Assembly (NCBI GenBank): GCA_027625915.1
Contig: JANTQA010000040.1
Span: 558,001-622,000, forward strand
Source: Anaeramoeba flamelloides
Lineage: Eukaryota; Metamonada; Anaeramoebidae
Length of the DNA stretch: 64,000 nucleotides
Direction: 5' to 3'
Position 1 is the stretch's first letter. Each line of letters opens with the position of its first letter. Below the pieces are notes generated by a model. That model was given only the letters and a program-made list of their open reading frames with translations, ran no database searches and was not told where the DNA came from. Below are positions 13,801 through 23,811 of the stretch, in pieces. Position numbers and translations under genes: made by a program.

Positions 13801-16359
13801 AAAATAAAGAGGAAAACAAAATATATTTATAATATATTATTTTATTATACATATCCTCAAAAATCTATATTAATATACATTATCAGTATTCTAAGAATTT
13901 TTCAAAACAAATTAATAATTTAGTGATTAATTTCTCTTTACATGGCGGTGTTGATTATAATCAATTTGTGTGTTTTTTGTTTTTAATCAGAAAAATTTCT
14001 GATTTTTTTTAAATTAATAACTCCTGAGTAAAGGAAAAAGTCACATTTAATCAAAAAGAAATATAATATACAGTAAATTAAAATTAAGTTTTAATTCATG
14101 CATAAAAAATGACTTAAAAGCAGATAAATGTTTGTAAATATTCAAAATTGATATAAGTTAATCATTATCATTTAACTTTTTTATAACATAATAAAACTAT
14201 ATCTTAAATTTTTGAGTTCATAAAGATATTTTTCGGAATAATCATAACATTCATGAAAAATAATTTTATTTGTGATATAATTAGAAATCAGTGATATACA
14301 ACCTTACTCACTATAATCAAATTCTTTCACTAAAAAAAATATTTGTCAAAAATATCAATATTAAACTCTAAACTCTAAAGTTGAATCCTCAAAAATCAGA
14401 AAAAAATGCCTATATATTTTATTTTCAAAAAAATTATTAAATTTCTTGAAATTTAAAAGATTGAGTAATATTCTTTACTAATATTATTAGTATAAACAAA
14501 GAACTATTATTATTAAAATAATTTGTGATTTTACCTAGTAATTTCCTTTTATGAGATTTTGATAGATTTGCCTTTTGTTTTATTTGTTTGAAAAAAAATT
14601 GAGAAAAAATAATAAAACCTATAAACATTTTTCAATTTTTGTGTCATTATTATATACCAACTGAAATGATCAATATTGGGTTATTAAGGAGTTGTAAAAT
14701 AAATAAATAAATTAAAAAGTATTTATTTAGATTATAAGTTGATTTTCAAAGTTTTTAAAAATTTAATTGGTTATTATTTTTGAGTTTAATTGTTTGGTGA
14801 TTTTTTTCATATTTTTTTATTTAAGGAAATAGACTCTTTTTTTTTTTTTTTTTGATCAATTTTTAAATAAGGATTACTTATATAAAAATATATTTAATAT
14901 TTAATATAAAGATGTTTTTAAATCAAAGTAATTGGCAAAAAATTTTCTCAATCTCTATTAAAGTTAGATAAAAAAATTTAATAGAGATTAGTCCTTTAAA
15001 AAAATGAAAGAATTGTTACCAAAAATCTGAATTGAATAAATGAAATATATTTTTTTTAATAAAATAATTAATAGTTATTTTTTTAAAAAATTTTTTTTTC
15101 AAAACTTTGTTATTTCAAAACTTTTGAATTGTTATTTTTTAAGTTCATTTTTGACATACTCTCATTCACTAATTAAAAGATTACTTTCTTCTTTTAAAAA
15201 AAGATTTTATTTGACTAATTCTGAAATATATTTTTATTTTGAAATTTTAAGCAAGTAGGAAAATGTTCAAAATTTTAACAATGATAATTCATTTGGAAAA
15301 TAAAATTGTAACAACTCTTGATTGAAAATTGACTATAAACAAAAAATCAGACACTTTCCAAATAAAAATTTATAAATCAAGTAAAAATCTCAAATTTTAA
15401 TATTGAATGACAAAAATCAGTTATATTCAGGAAAAAAATACCTAACCTGAAAATAATCCTTGACAAGATTTTTAATTGTGAATATTTGGAAAATTGTTGT
15501 GTAAATTCATCTATAATCAATCAAATCCTTTTCATAAACAACCAATTTTTTTTAGGAAACAAGTAATAAACCTACTTAAATTGTGTTAAAGTATAGGTTC
15601 TATAGAATACTCAAGTAGTTGTTTGATAACATAAATAGATCATTTTTTTTGAAAAATATAGAGTTTTTTAGAGGTTTGCCAAGAGTTTGGAAAATGATAA
15701 TTTTTATTCTTGTTTTTTGATTGATTGAATGAGGGCAATTTCATTAATCATCATTCTAATAAGTGGACGAGTTATAATTTTAAAAATTTAATTCTTAAAA
15801 AAAGGAATTTGATTGTAAATAAATGAAATTTAATAACAATTTTACTAATATTTACAAATAAGAATCTGGTTTGGGATTATTTCGATGTAGGGTATTTTTT
15901 TCGCTTCTTTATATTATTAATTTTCTCTTTGAAAATTGCAGCACCTTTGAATCTTTATTTTATTTGAATTCTTTTTATTTTTTCATTTTTGCGAAAAGTC
16001 GAAAGAAAATTTTTTTCATTTTATTTTACAATAAAATGTGTCCTATAATCTACAGATAAGTCTTAGACTTCAATTTCAATTTTCAAGACTCTATACCATT
16101 TTTTTGAATTAGTTATTGTATTTACATGTAGATTATTTTTCGGGTTACTAGTTGCTTAAAAGACATTTGAAAATTATTCATTGACTCAAAAATTTCCATT
16201 CTCCTCCTCTAAACTGTAAAGTATTAAAAAATTTAGATCTACTCTTACTTCAAGAAGCAAGTAGAAAAAAATAGTCACCAAAATGTGCTAAAAACTAATC
16301 TTTCTGAATCATTTTTTTTTTTATTCATTAAACTATAAATAATCAATTTCTTTATTATT
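10855..16359. other. Gene-poor AT-rich region
   Basis: Mostly T/A runs. One plausible exon sits at 11043-11103 on the plus strand: it follows a T8-AG acceptor, reads EYEKKHRSVYIRSTLIKFC and stops, but no matching upstream exon was found. A dispersed repeat copy lies at 11868-12215. Short open frames at 12.93-13.15 and 15.04-15.26 kb (plus) are rich in F, I and K, as expected of T/A-rich chance frames. No RNA gene seen. Confidence 0.6.
11868..12215 (+). repeat. Dispersed repeat R2, copy A (without MITE)
   Basis: The stretch beginning CAGACAAACTAAGAAGATG and running past TATACACACCTTTTGGGATA and ACAAATAGAGCAGTC aligns by eye, on the opposite strand, to 28310-27755. The two copies are diverged but collinear. 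Copy A lacks the 193-bp MITE that interrupts copy B, so it preserves the empty site near position 12112. Confidence 0.7.
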
Positions 16360-16884
16360 ATGTCTTCTGACGACGAAGAAAGAAACAGCCACCTCACTAG
16401 TGTTATTGATAGGCTTATTCGAGAAGAAAACAAAGAAAAAAGCAACAATTCACGCTTTTCAAACAATAAAAAAAGATATCGTGTAAAAATCAGGGGACGA
16501 GGAAGGGAACGAGGAAGGGAACGCGGAAGGGAACGCGGAAGGGGAAGAAGGCCATACTCAAGAACACCAAATACAAAGTACCTTGCAAGAAGGAGCGATC
16601 GTGACAGTTCAAGAAGAACGAGAGATTATGGCAGATTCGTTACAATCGCAAACAATAACATTGTTATTCGAAAAGGCTCAAGAATAAGATCCAGAACACC
16701 AAGACTTGCAAGACCAAGTACCAGAAAAAAGCTTGTCATCAAATCCTTTGGAAGAGGTAAAAGAAGGGTGGACGAGGAAAGATCTAGCACTAGAGGGCAA
16801 AGATCTAGCACCAGAGGGCAAAGAAGAGGCAAGGAAGAAAGACATAGTGTTCGTAATTTTTTCTTTTTTCCATTTTGGATTTAA
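16360..16884 (+). CDS. Basic RG/RS-rich protein, possibly RNA-binding
   Basis: A true ATG opens 174 codons: an acidic start (MSSDDEERNSHLTS), a glycine-arginine-glutamate block around residues 45-62 (repeats of GRER), RS/RT dipeptides in the middle (SRTPNTKYLARRSDRDSSRR), and a tandem RSSTRGQ repeat near 145-160. Composition suits an RNA-binding or splicing-associated protein, but no RRM or other fold is visible and no family is recognised. GC content is clearly higher than in flanking DNA. The last residues (NFFFFPFWI) come from a T-run and may be intron read-through: GT dinucleotides near 16849 and an AG at about 16979 would allow a short extra exon ending at a TGA near 17010. Confidence 0.65.
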   Translation: MSSDDEERNSHLTSVIDRLIREENKEKSNNSRFSNNKKRYRVKIRGRGRERGRERGRERGRGRRPYSRTPNTKYLARRSDRDSSRRTRDYGRFVTIANNNIVIRKGSRIRSRTPRLARPSTRKKLVIKSFGRGKRRVDEERSSTRGQRSSTRGQRRGKEERHSVRNFFFFPFWI

Positions 16885-17169
16885 TTTTTTTTTTTTTTTT
16901 TTTTTTTCTTTCAAATTTTTACTCAACAACCTTTTCTAAAATTTGATTGTTCAACAACCAATTGAAAGAAATTCCATAGACCAGACAAGAAAAACGAATT
17001 TAATTCTTGAAAAAGTTCTCTTCTTGGGATATCAAATCTGCGATTTACAGAAATAATCAAATACACTTCTTTTTTATTTGCTTCTTGAGGATCGTTCAAT
17101 TAAATCTTTTTTTTTTCTTTTTGCTGAAAAGCTTAACAACAAATTTTATTGGGTTTTAGACAATCGTCG

Positions 17170-18600
17170 TACTTTTTTTTAATTAAATTATTTTTCAGAA
17201 TTTTCGCTTCAGATTGGAAATTAAATTAATTTATCATGAGTTAGGCGACTTATCGATTCTGGCTAAATGTTTGAAATTTCTGATTGTTCAAAATTTGTTT
17301 CTCAAAATCACGAAATTTTAAAGAAGATAGTAAAATTCTATTTTATAATTTTCAAAAAAATTGAGTAACCTAAAAATATGTTTAAATATCAGAATGTTCT
17401 TTAGAATAATTTTTTAGTCTGAAGGGACTTTAATGTTTTTCAAAATAATAAAGGATTAAATTTAGTTTTTAAAAATTTGAAGTGTTTTTTCTCACAAAAT
17501 TTATATTTATAAAATGGAAACACTTCTTCCAATATTAACTCAATTTTAATTTTGATTTTTAAAAACAAATTTTCATGAATTAAAGTCTTTCTCAAAAGAT
17601 TTTGTATTTTATCTTCTTGATACCAAAAGAATTCGGAAATAAAGTTAGGATTTACTTTTTCAGATTTAACGTTTTTCCCAAAACTAGAAAAAAGTTTTTT
17701 AAGGTTTGAAATCTTTGAACTATTTGATCTTGAAGTCCAAAGAGGTATTATCAAAACAATTACATAAAAAACATAAAATATTTCATTTTATGAACATTTT
17801 TGATTAAAACAATTTTTTTTTTCACAATTCCTGACCTTCTCTCGAAACAAAAAATAAAGCCAACAACCCCAAAAAATAAATTATGAAAGGAAAAAAAACA
17901 AAACTGAAAAAGATAAACAAAGATTGAAAATCTTAAAAACCAAAATTAAAAAATATATATAATATTGCTAATTATACCACAAGCATGAAGTTTGTGATAT
18001 GATAAACCAAAGTGTAAATGCTTATCTTTTTAAACAAAAATATTTTTCTTGGAAGTGATGTGCTTTGTATTATTTCTCATAAAATGTTAATTCCTAACAT
18101 AGAAATGATTTACGGATCGATGGTTCATAAAACAATTGGAAATATTGACTTTTTGCTTGAATTATAAAAGATTTAAGTTCTGTGAACCGAAATGATTTTA
18201 CTAGTAAACAGATCTTCACTCACAATGATCCATGAAGATAACCATGCTATTATTGTTGATAATGTTTTAAAAGAATATTATGATACTACATTGATTGTAT
18301 GGTAAATATTATGCACTTATTACCACAAAGAAGGTTTTGCTCATGCTCCTTTTCTGAGAATTTGTTGTTTATTTAAAAAAAAAGACAAATAAAATGAGTA
18401 TTTTCACAAATACTGTTTTGATCATGTTCATTTTCTGAAAAAACCAATTTATATAATAAAAAGAAACTTGAAAAAAATTTTTTTTTATTTGAACTTTTTA
18501 TCATTCTTATTATTCACCAACAGACTTAACAGTGATTATATAGTTGATAGCTTATGATATTTTTAAAACTGTGGGAAAAGTAATTTTTTCCAAAAAGCTC
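17170..18600 (+). repeat. 1.4-kb direct repeat R1, copy A
   Basis: Collinear with 35948-37385, same orientation. Most of it is moderately diverged with small indels, but two blocks (about 18008-18099 and 18375-18470) match copy B without a difference that I can see. On the minus strand 17754-17440 is an open frame with protein-like composition (NPNFISEFFWYQEDKIQNLL); the NPNFISEF piece is also encoded in copy B. The repeat may derive from a gene or mobile element; no family recognised. Confidence 0.75.
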
Positions 18601-19540
18601 CAATTCTGCCGGGAATGACATATAATTTTTTTAGAATTACAATTTATTCTCGAGAATGTTGCAAAACAAATTGGCAACCACTTACAAAAGCAACAAATTT
18701 ATTTTTTGAGAAAATTTTGCTTGGATCAAACTATTTTTGAAAAAAAAAATATTACAAAAAAGTAAAGTCATTTATAAAAAAGCGACCCTTATTTTGAAAA
18801 TATCACTTAAATGTTTTGTTTTAGTCTTTTAAACAGTTCAAATGATAATTTGTAAAATAAGGATAATCGTTTTTTTTTTTCAAAAAACTACTTTTTTGCA
18901 AAAAACAGATGGGATCTATTAAAAAAATTTCGATCCAAAATGAGTTATAGCAGATAAATCTTAGATTTTATTTCAAACATAAATATTTATTTTGAAATTT
19001 TTTTTTTGGTTTTTATTTTGATCTGTTTCTATTATTCAAATTTTTGATCAATCAGGAAAAAATTTCATTAATTAATCTTATTTTTACTTACTAATTTAAT
19101 TTTTCAAGGAAATAAATATCAAACTAAATTATCCCATTTTCTTCTAATATACCCTTTTTATAGAGTTAGTATAGATCTTACTCTATATCATTTAATGCCA
19201 AAATTCTAAATGAAAAACATAACTTTTAAAAAAGGAAATGAGATAAAAATCAATAGTTAATTTATGTATGAATTAATCAATAATTAACTTAGAGTGTATT
19301 TCTTTCGAAATTATAAAAAGAAAATTAGAGATGAAGTGAAAGTTTTTATACTTGTAAAATTCAAATAATAGTAAATACAAAATATTTCGAAATTTTTTTA
19401 GTTTATAATATTTATGGTTATAGTTTGGTTAATTAGAAGTAATGTTTAAAAAGATCTGTAATAGAATGAATCAAATTATTATTACACTCGTTTTTTTCGA
19501 TTTCTTTTTTTTTCCTAAAAAAGTGATTATATTTTTTTAT
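18601..19540. other. AT-rich stretch without recognised features
   Basis: T/A-rich sequence with many short homopolymers. No open frame of note, no inverted repeat longer than background, and no RNA gene seen. Confidence 0.5.
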
Positions 19541-19925
19541 TTTTTATTATTGAAGAGAGGGAAATGATTCAACAAAATTACTTCCATGCATGCCATTAGT
19601 TTTTTTTTAATTTTTGTAATAAACGGAAAATTTATAAAATTTCAGTTTATTTCAAAAAGTAAAAAAAACTCAGAACACTTCACAAATAAAATAGAAAATC
19701 TTAAAAAAACCTAGAACACTTCACAAATAAATAGAAAAATCAAAAAAACCTAACGAAAATCTATTGATTTTCCAAATAAAATAGAAAACCTCAAAAAAAC
19801 TTAACGCTTAACAAATAAAACAGTAAACCACAAGAAAAGTGTCTTTAGGTTTTTTTTAATTTAAGAAATAAAAAGAAAATTGAAGAAATTTTCTTTTTAT
19901 TTCTTAAATTAAAAAAAACCTATTA
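19541..19925. repeat. Hairpin-repeat cluster 1
   Basis: Opens with a leader (GAAGAGAGGGAAATGATTCA) shared with the cluster at 22.4 kb. It then holds an imperfect palindrome at 19590-19680 and a near-perfect one at 19847-19921, whose arms start AGGTTTTTTTTAATTTAAG and end with the complement, separated by about 5 bases. Between them are several copies of a CCTAGAACACTTCACAAATA unit. It ends near TACGGCACTTCCTG, a phrase related to the end of the 22.8-kb cluster. Confidence 0.75.
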
Positions 19926-20130
19926 CTCTACGGCACTTCCTGAAACACTAAATTTATTACATAGAGTTTTTTATCCTAGTTACAATGTAAGCAAAATTAC
20001 AGATCATAGGATATTTTTTCTTTAAAAAATGAAAAGAAAAATAATTTATTTTTAAATAAAAAGACAACCAAAAAGAGAAAGAAAATAAGAAAATGAAAGA
20101 GAGTACAAAAATAGCAATAAAAAGTAAAAC

Positions 20131-20327
20131 CTTTAATTAAAAGCTTTTTTTTGAAAACTTTAAGTGTTGAATGAGTTGGTAGTTTCACTTTTATATTAAT
20201 TATTTCTGGATCGCGATCATCGTTTTCACCTGGTTTGCACAATCTACTGTACTTGACAGAAATTAATCCGATACAAAGTAATTCAGCAATTTCACAAAAA
20301 AAGCAGGGTGGATTTATTTTAAAATAT
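20131..20327 (-). CDS. Candidate exon, unidentified protein
   Basis: An open minus-strand frame with convincing composition reads YFKINPPCFFCEIAELLC, then GLISVKYSRLCKPGENDDRD, then INIKVKLPTHSTLKVF. It is more GC-rich than its surroundings. A GT at 20130-20129 offers a donor; beyond it the frame turns into F/L-rich intron-like sequence down to 19997. The acceptor would be the AG just before 20327. The IKVKLP..STLKVF segment resembles the first strands of a ubiquitin-like or Ras-binding fold, but this is only an impression. No start codon or partner exon established. Confidence 0.35.
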
Positions 20328-20545
20328 CTTTTTTAAGCCTAATCGTCATAAAACTATTTAAATATACAAAGTCATTAAAAACCATTTATTGATTCTTGAG
20401 AACAATTCAATTTGTATTTAGTATTGTATTACGTAAATAAAAGAGATTAAATTTTCTGATCTCGATTTTATCTGATATTTTTTCGATATGGAAATTGGTG
20501 AATATTATTTTCTTTTTGATCGAAAAAATCATTTTCATAACTTTT

Positions 20546-20686
20546 TTAATCTCTGGAAAATTTTCCAATAGAATCGAAAGCATATAACTGTATTTTATTG
20601 TTTAAAAAATCAAATATTTCCTTTCCATATTTCCAGTTTTTTATTGAAATTGATTGTGCATTGTTTTCTCCAAAAAAAGTGAGATT
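20546..20686 (-). CDS. Candidate terminal exon, unidentified protein
   Basis: After a T-rich tract ending in GGAG, a minus-strand frame reads NNAQSISIKNWKYGKEIFDF, then LNNKIQLYAFDSIGKFSRD, and stops at 20546. Residue usage (W, Y, G, D, Q mixed) is unlike chance T/A frames. It may be the 3' exon of a small gene, or belong with the exon at 20.13-20.33 kb, although it carries its own stop. Upstream exons not found. Confidence 0.3.
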   Translation of the reverse strand, partial: NLTFFGENNAQSISIKNWKYGKEIFDFLNNKIQLYAFDSIGKFSRD

Positions 20687-20689
20687 TTT

Positions 20690-22434
20690 TTTTTTCATTT
20701 TATGGAAATATTTCAACGAACATATTTTCAAATAAATATCTTAGTCATTGATTCAATCAGTATAAATATTTAACTTAATTTGGTGTTGTCAATTAATGAA
20801 TACCTACACTATCAAAGATGATTTTTTATGAAATATCAAAAAAAATTCCACTTTTTTGGAAATACCTTATATAGATGAAAAACTTAAATATCCAACACTA
20901 TTTCTCTTATTCAATACTTTACCCACCAAATTACAACCACAAAATTTATTATTTTTCTTCTCTACTTTTTAATGAAAAAAAAAAATAAATAATTCTTTTT
21001 TAAAGAAAAAAAAGGGAACTCAAAAAAAGTAAATGGAAAAAACAATAAAAAGTGATTATATTACAAGAATGTTAACTCTATTTTTCTTATTTTCGAATCC
21101 CCAACTAAAACTAAGTGTATCACTACCACTCATTTACCGAGTTTTCAATTTTGGAAAAAAAAAAAAAAATTTTTAAAAATTAAATGTTTTTCTTGATCAA
21201 TTAATTAACCTAATTAATAATAAGATTATTTAATAGTATCAAATAACTTACTATTTATAAATTTACCAATTAAATTCATAATTATTTTAAAATCGATTTT
21301 ATTTACTTTAATAAATTTAAAAAAATAAAAACTGTATTTAATTTAAAATTCAGAAATCTCTGATTTTTTTACATTTTGCTCAAAAAAAAAATAATCTGGT
21401 TTTTGGAATTAAGACTTTCTTTTATTTTAAATAATTTTGAATCAACTAGTTAAAAATTATTTTTTTAATGTATTATTGCTTGTACATTTTGTTCTTTTTT
21501 TGTAAACAACTATAAAAATCATTGGTATTTCTATAAAATCTTATTTCTAAAAAATTCTTTTTTTTTTTCATAATCTCAAATAAAAAACTAATTTTTCGTT
21601 TTCTATCTTATATTTTTTTAATTTGATTTATTCTTAAAATTATTTTATCTGAATAAATAGTCCAAAAGAACTTCTAGTCATTTATTTCGAAAACATGATG
21701 AAAAAAAAAAATCAGACTTGAATACCCGTGGACCTGTAAGTATTTTTAAATTATTTTTAAATTACCATTTCTTTTTTTTTTTATTTATTCCTTCGGCTTG
21801 TTGGTTTGATTCTTTTGATAAAAATTCAAAGGACTTTATGAATAGACTTTTTTTTTTTAACCATTAATTTCTCTGATCGAATTAAATGAGCTCTAAGCAT
21901 AATCTAACAATTAGATGTTTTTACATGTTATGGAAATAACTGAACTATAACAAAGTGAGATCAGAGTGAGATGAAGAATTAGTCCAACTTGAATACTCAA
22001 AATTGACAAAAAAAACTGAAAAAAATGATCTCAAGTAAAACAATAAAAAAACTCAAAAAGAAAATTCTTGAAAACAGAAACAAAATAATAAAAGAAAAAA
22101 ATACTTACAAACAACTATCCAACATAAATCTTAAATATATCTGAAATCCACCAACACAAAGATTGAAAAATTGCTTTCATATAAGAGAAATGGATTTCAA
22201 TTTTTTTGCAGCTACTTAAAATAAATAATAAACGATTTTCTTTTATCATACACTCATTCTCAAAGATCAGTTTTTATAATCATGAATGAAATATAATTTC
22301 AATTCTTTTTAATTTTTGTAGAGTATTGTAATTAACTTTAGAAACTCTTTTTCATAATTTTGGCAAACAACTTTTAGAATAAACCAAATGAAAGGTAAAT
22401 TAAAAGATTAAGGATCAAAAAAATATTTTTTATT
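20690..22434. other. AT-rich region, one possible small exon
   Basis: Mostly homopolymer-rich DNA. On the minus strand, 22366-22308 reads KVVCQNYEKEFLKLITILYK before a TAA, preceded by an AG; it could be the final exon of the gene fragment at 22.85-23.03 kb. Nothing else supported. Confidence 0.4.
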
Positions 22435-22830
22435 TTTTTTTATTATTGAAGAGAGGGAAATGATTCAACAAAATTACCACTTATTTGCCGTTAGGTTTTT
22501 TTTACTTTTTGAAATAAACAGAAAATTTATTTAATTTTCATTTTATTACAAAAATTAAAAAAAACCGCCGTTAGCTTTTCCAGAATTTAAAAGAATTGTG
22601 TAAAATCAAAGATTTTTCTCTATTCTTTTGAATTATGGAAAAGCGCCGTTAGGTTTTCTTGAGTTTTCTGTTTCTTTGAAAAATCCATTGATTTTCGTTA
22701 GGTTTTTTTTACTTTTTGAAATCAACCAAAAATTTATTAAAATTTTCTGTTTATTTCAAAAAGTAAAAAAAACCTAGAACACTTCACAAATAAAACAGAA
22801 AACCTCAAGAAAACCTAGGCACTCTACGGC
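22435..22830. repeat. Hairpin-repeat cluster 2 with a nested palindrome
   Basis: Same leader as cluster 1 (22446-22470), then three hairpins. First, 22489-22568 (TTAGGTTTTTTTTACTTTTT arm). Second, 22570-22646, with an AGCTTTTCCAGAATT arm and an inner GTAAAATCAAAGATTTT stem-loop. Third, 22708-22786, whose arms are ACTTTTTGAAAT and complement. The third lies inside a larger palindrome whose outer arms are 22645-22673 (GCCGTTAGGTTTTCTTGAG) and 22789-22822 (CTCAAGAAAACCTAGGCAC). It abuts the coding fragment at 22.85 kb. Confidence 0.8.
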
Positions 22831-22847
22831 ACTTGACGACACTCCAC

Positions 22848-23028
22848 AAGAATCCTTAATTTGAATTAGAGATATTGTTGAACCCAGTGAAAGAGCGAAT
22901 CTGGTCATTTCTTCCAAAAATCGGATCCACTCCATAAATTGAGAGGGATTTTGTTCCAATTCAATTCTTATTCGATTTTTATAATAGTCAAAAAAGATTC
23001 AATTCGCCAAACGATTTCTTCAAAGAAT
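22848..23028 (-). CDS. Gene fragment, possibly GLTP-fold lipid-transfer protein
   Basis: The minus strand reads FFEEIVWRIESF in one frame, then, after a one-base shift in a T6 run (about 22991-22996), DYYKNRIRIELEQNPSQFM, EWIRFLEEMTRFALSLGS and TISLIQIKD. The W..L..F..SLG....I..KD pattern recalls the N-terminal helices of glycolipid/ceramide-1-phosphate transfer proteins (CPTP: FLNSLGTIFSFISKD), which move sphingolipids between membranes. This is weak, motif-level similarity. The piece ends at a possible GT donor (22847) exactly where hairpin cluster 2 begins, so it is either an exon or a gene broken by the repeat. The T-run shift favours a decayed gene or a sequencing slip. Confidence 0.35.
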
Positions 23029-23127
23029 TAGTGGTTCTATGAAGCATAAGCAAATTTTTAATTAAAATTACACATTGTGGTTTATTTAACTATTTGAGAA
23101 AATGGTAAACAATCAGAAATAATGTGT

Positions 23128-23200
23128 GTTAAGGGAAATAGAACCCCTATCATTCATATTGTAAATTGGGCATGTTACCACTTCCTCATACCGGTTCTCT
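23128..23200 (-). tRNA. tRNA-like relic
   Basis: On the minus strand an AAGTGGTAACATG segment resembles a tRNA D-loop, TTTACAA would be an anticodon loop (UAC, Val), and AGGGGTTCTATTTCCCT forms a T-arm with a 7-base loop. The acceptor arms do not pair at the standard spacing, the anticodon stem is poor and no clear T-run terminator follows. A decayed tRNA or a tRNA-derived repeat head is more likely than a working gene. Confidence 0.2.
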
Positions 23201-23625
23201 AAAAGATAACACTTTATAGATGTACTCGATCTATAAAGTTATTTATTTAAAATTTAATAAAACAACATATTTCATTTGATTTCTAGTTGGTAAAATATTT
23301 AGACCTTTTTATTAAAATTGACAAATTTTGTGATTTTATGTGTTAATTTCTTTTTAGAAATTTAGGTCTTAATGTTTCTCGGGTTTATTTCACACTTCTT
23401 TGTTCACAAAAAAAACAATAAACAAGAAAGGATTTTACTCAATTAAAAAATTCCAATTAACTTTTTTTGAGTAACAATTTTATTAAACAAATCATAAAAA
23501 TATTAAACAATAAAAAGAATTGATTTTAAAAGAACAAAACGTGAACAAATTATTTATTTAATATTAATTATTTCCAAAATAATTTATTGATCTTTTATTT
23601 ATTTTTAATGAATAACAACGTATAG

Positions 23626-23811
23626 ATCCTATTTGAAGGGAAATCATATGGTGATAGAGAAAGAGGAAGAGGAAGAGGAAGAGGTTTTAGTAGAGGGAGA
23701 GGAAGAGGAAGAGGAAGAGGTTTTAGAAGAGGTTTTGGCAGAGGAAGAGGAATAAATAATTCAAGACAAGGGAACAGATCATTATTTATGGAGGGAAAAA
23801 AATTTCACTAA
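23626..23811 (+). CDS. C-terminal exon with RGG box
   Basis: After a TATAG acceptor the plus strand encodes ILFEGKSYGDRER followed by alternating RG repeats broken by RGF units (GRGFSRGRG, FRRGFGRGRG), ending SRQGNRSLFMEGKKFH and TAA; 62 codons including the stop. RGG/RG tails bind RNA and are typical of fibrillarin, GAR1, LSM and SR-type proteins, but the part that would name it lies in upstream exons that I could not find. The GA-rich composition contrasts sharply with flanking A/T DNA. A simple GA repeat with no gene is possible but less likely, because the non-repetitive ends also read well. Confidence 0.5.
   Translation: MLFEGKSYGDRERGRGRGRGFSRGRGRGRGRGFRRGFGRGRGINNSRQGNRSLFMEGKKFH

Noticed and set aside
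13930-13975. EF-hand-like phrase (HGGVDYNQFVCFL) on the plus strand
   Set aside because: Only half a calcium loop, no acidic first positions, no flanking exon or splice context; chance is likely.
12934-15258. Several 60-75 codon F/I/K/L-rich ORFs
   Set aside because: Composition equals that of translated T/A-rich DNA; no splice, start or conservation evidence.
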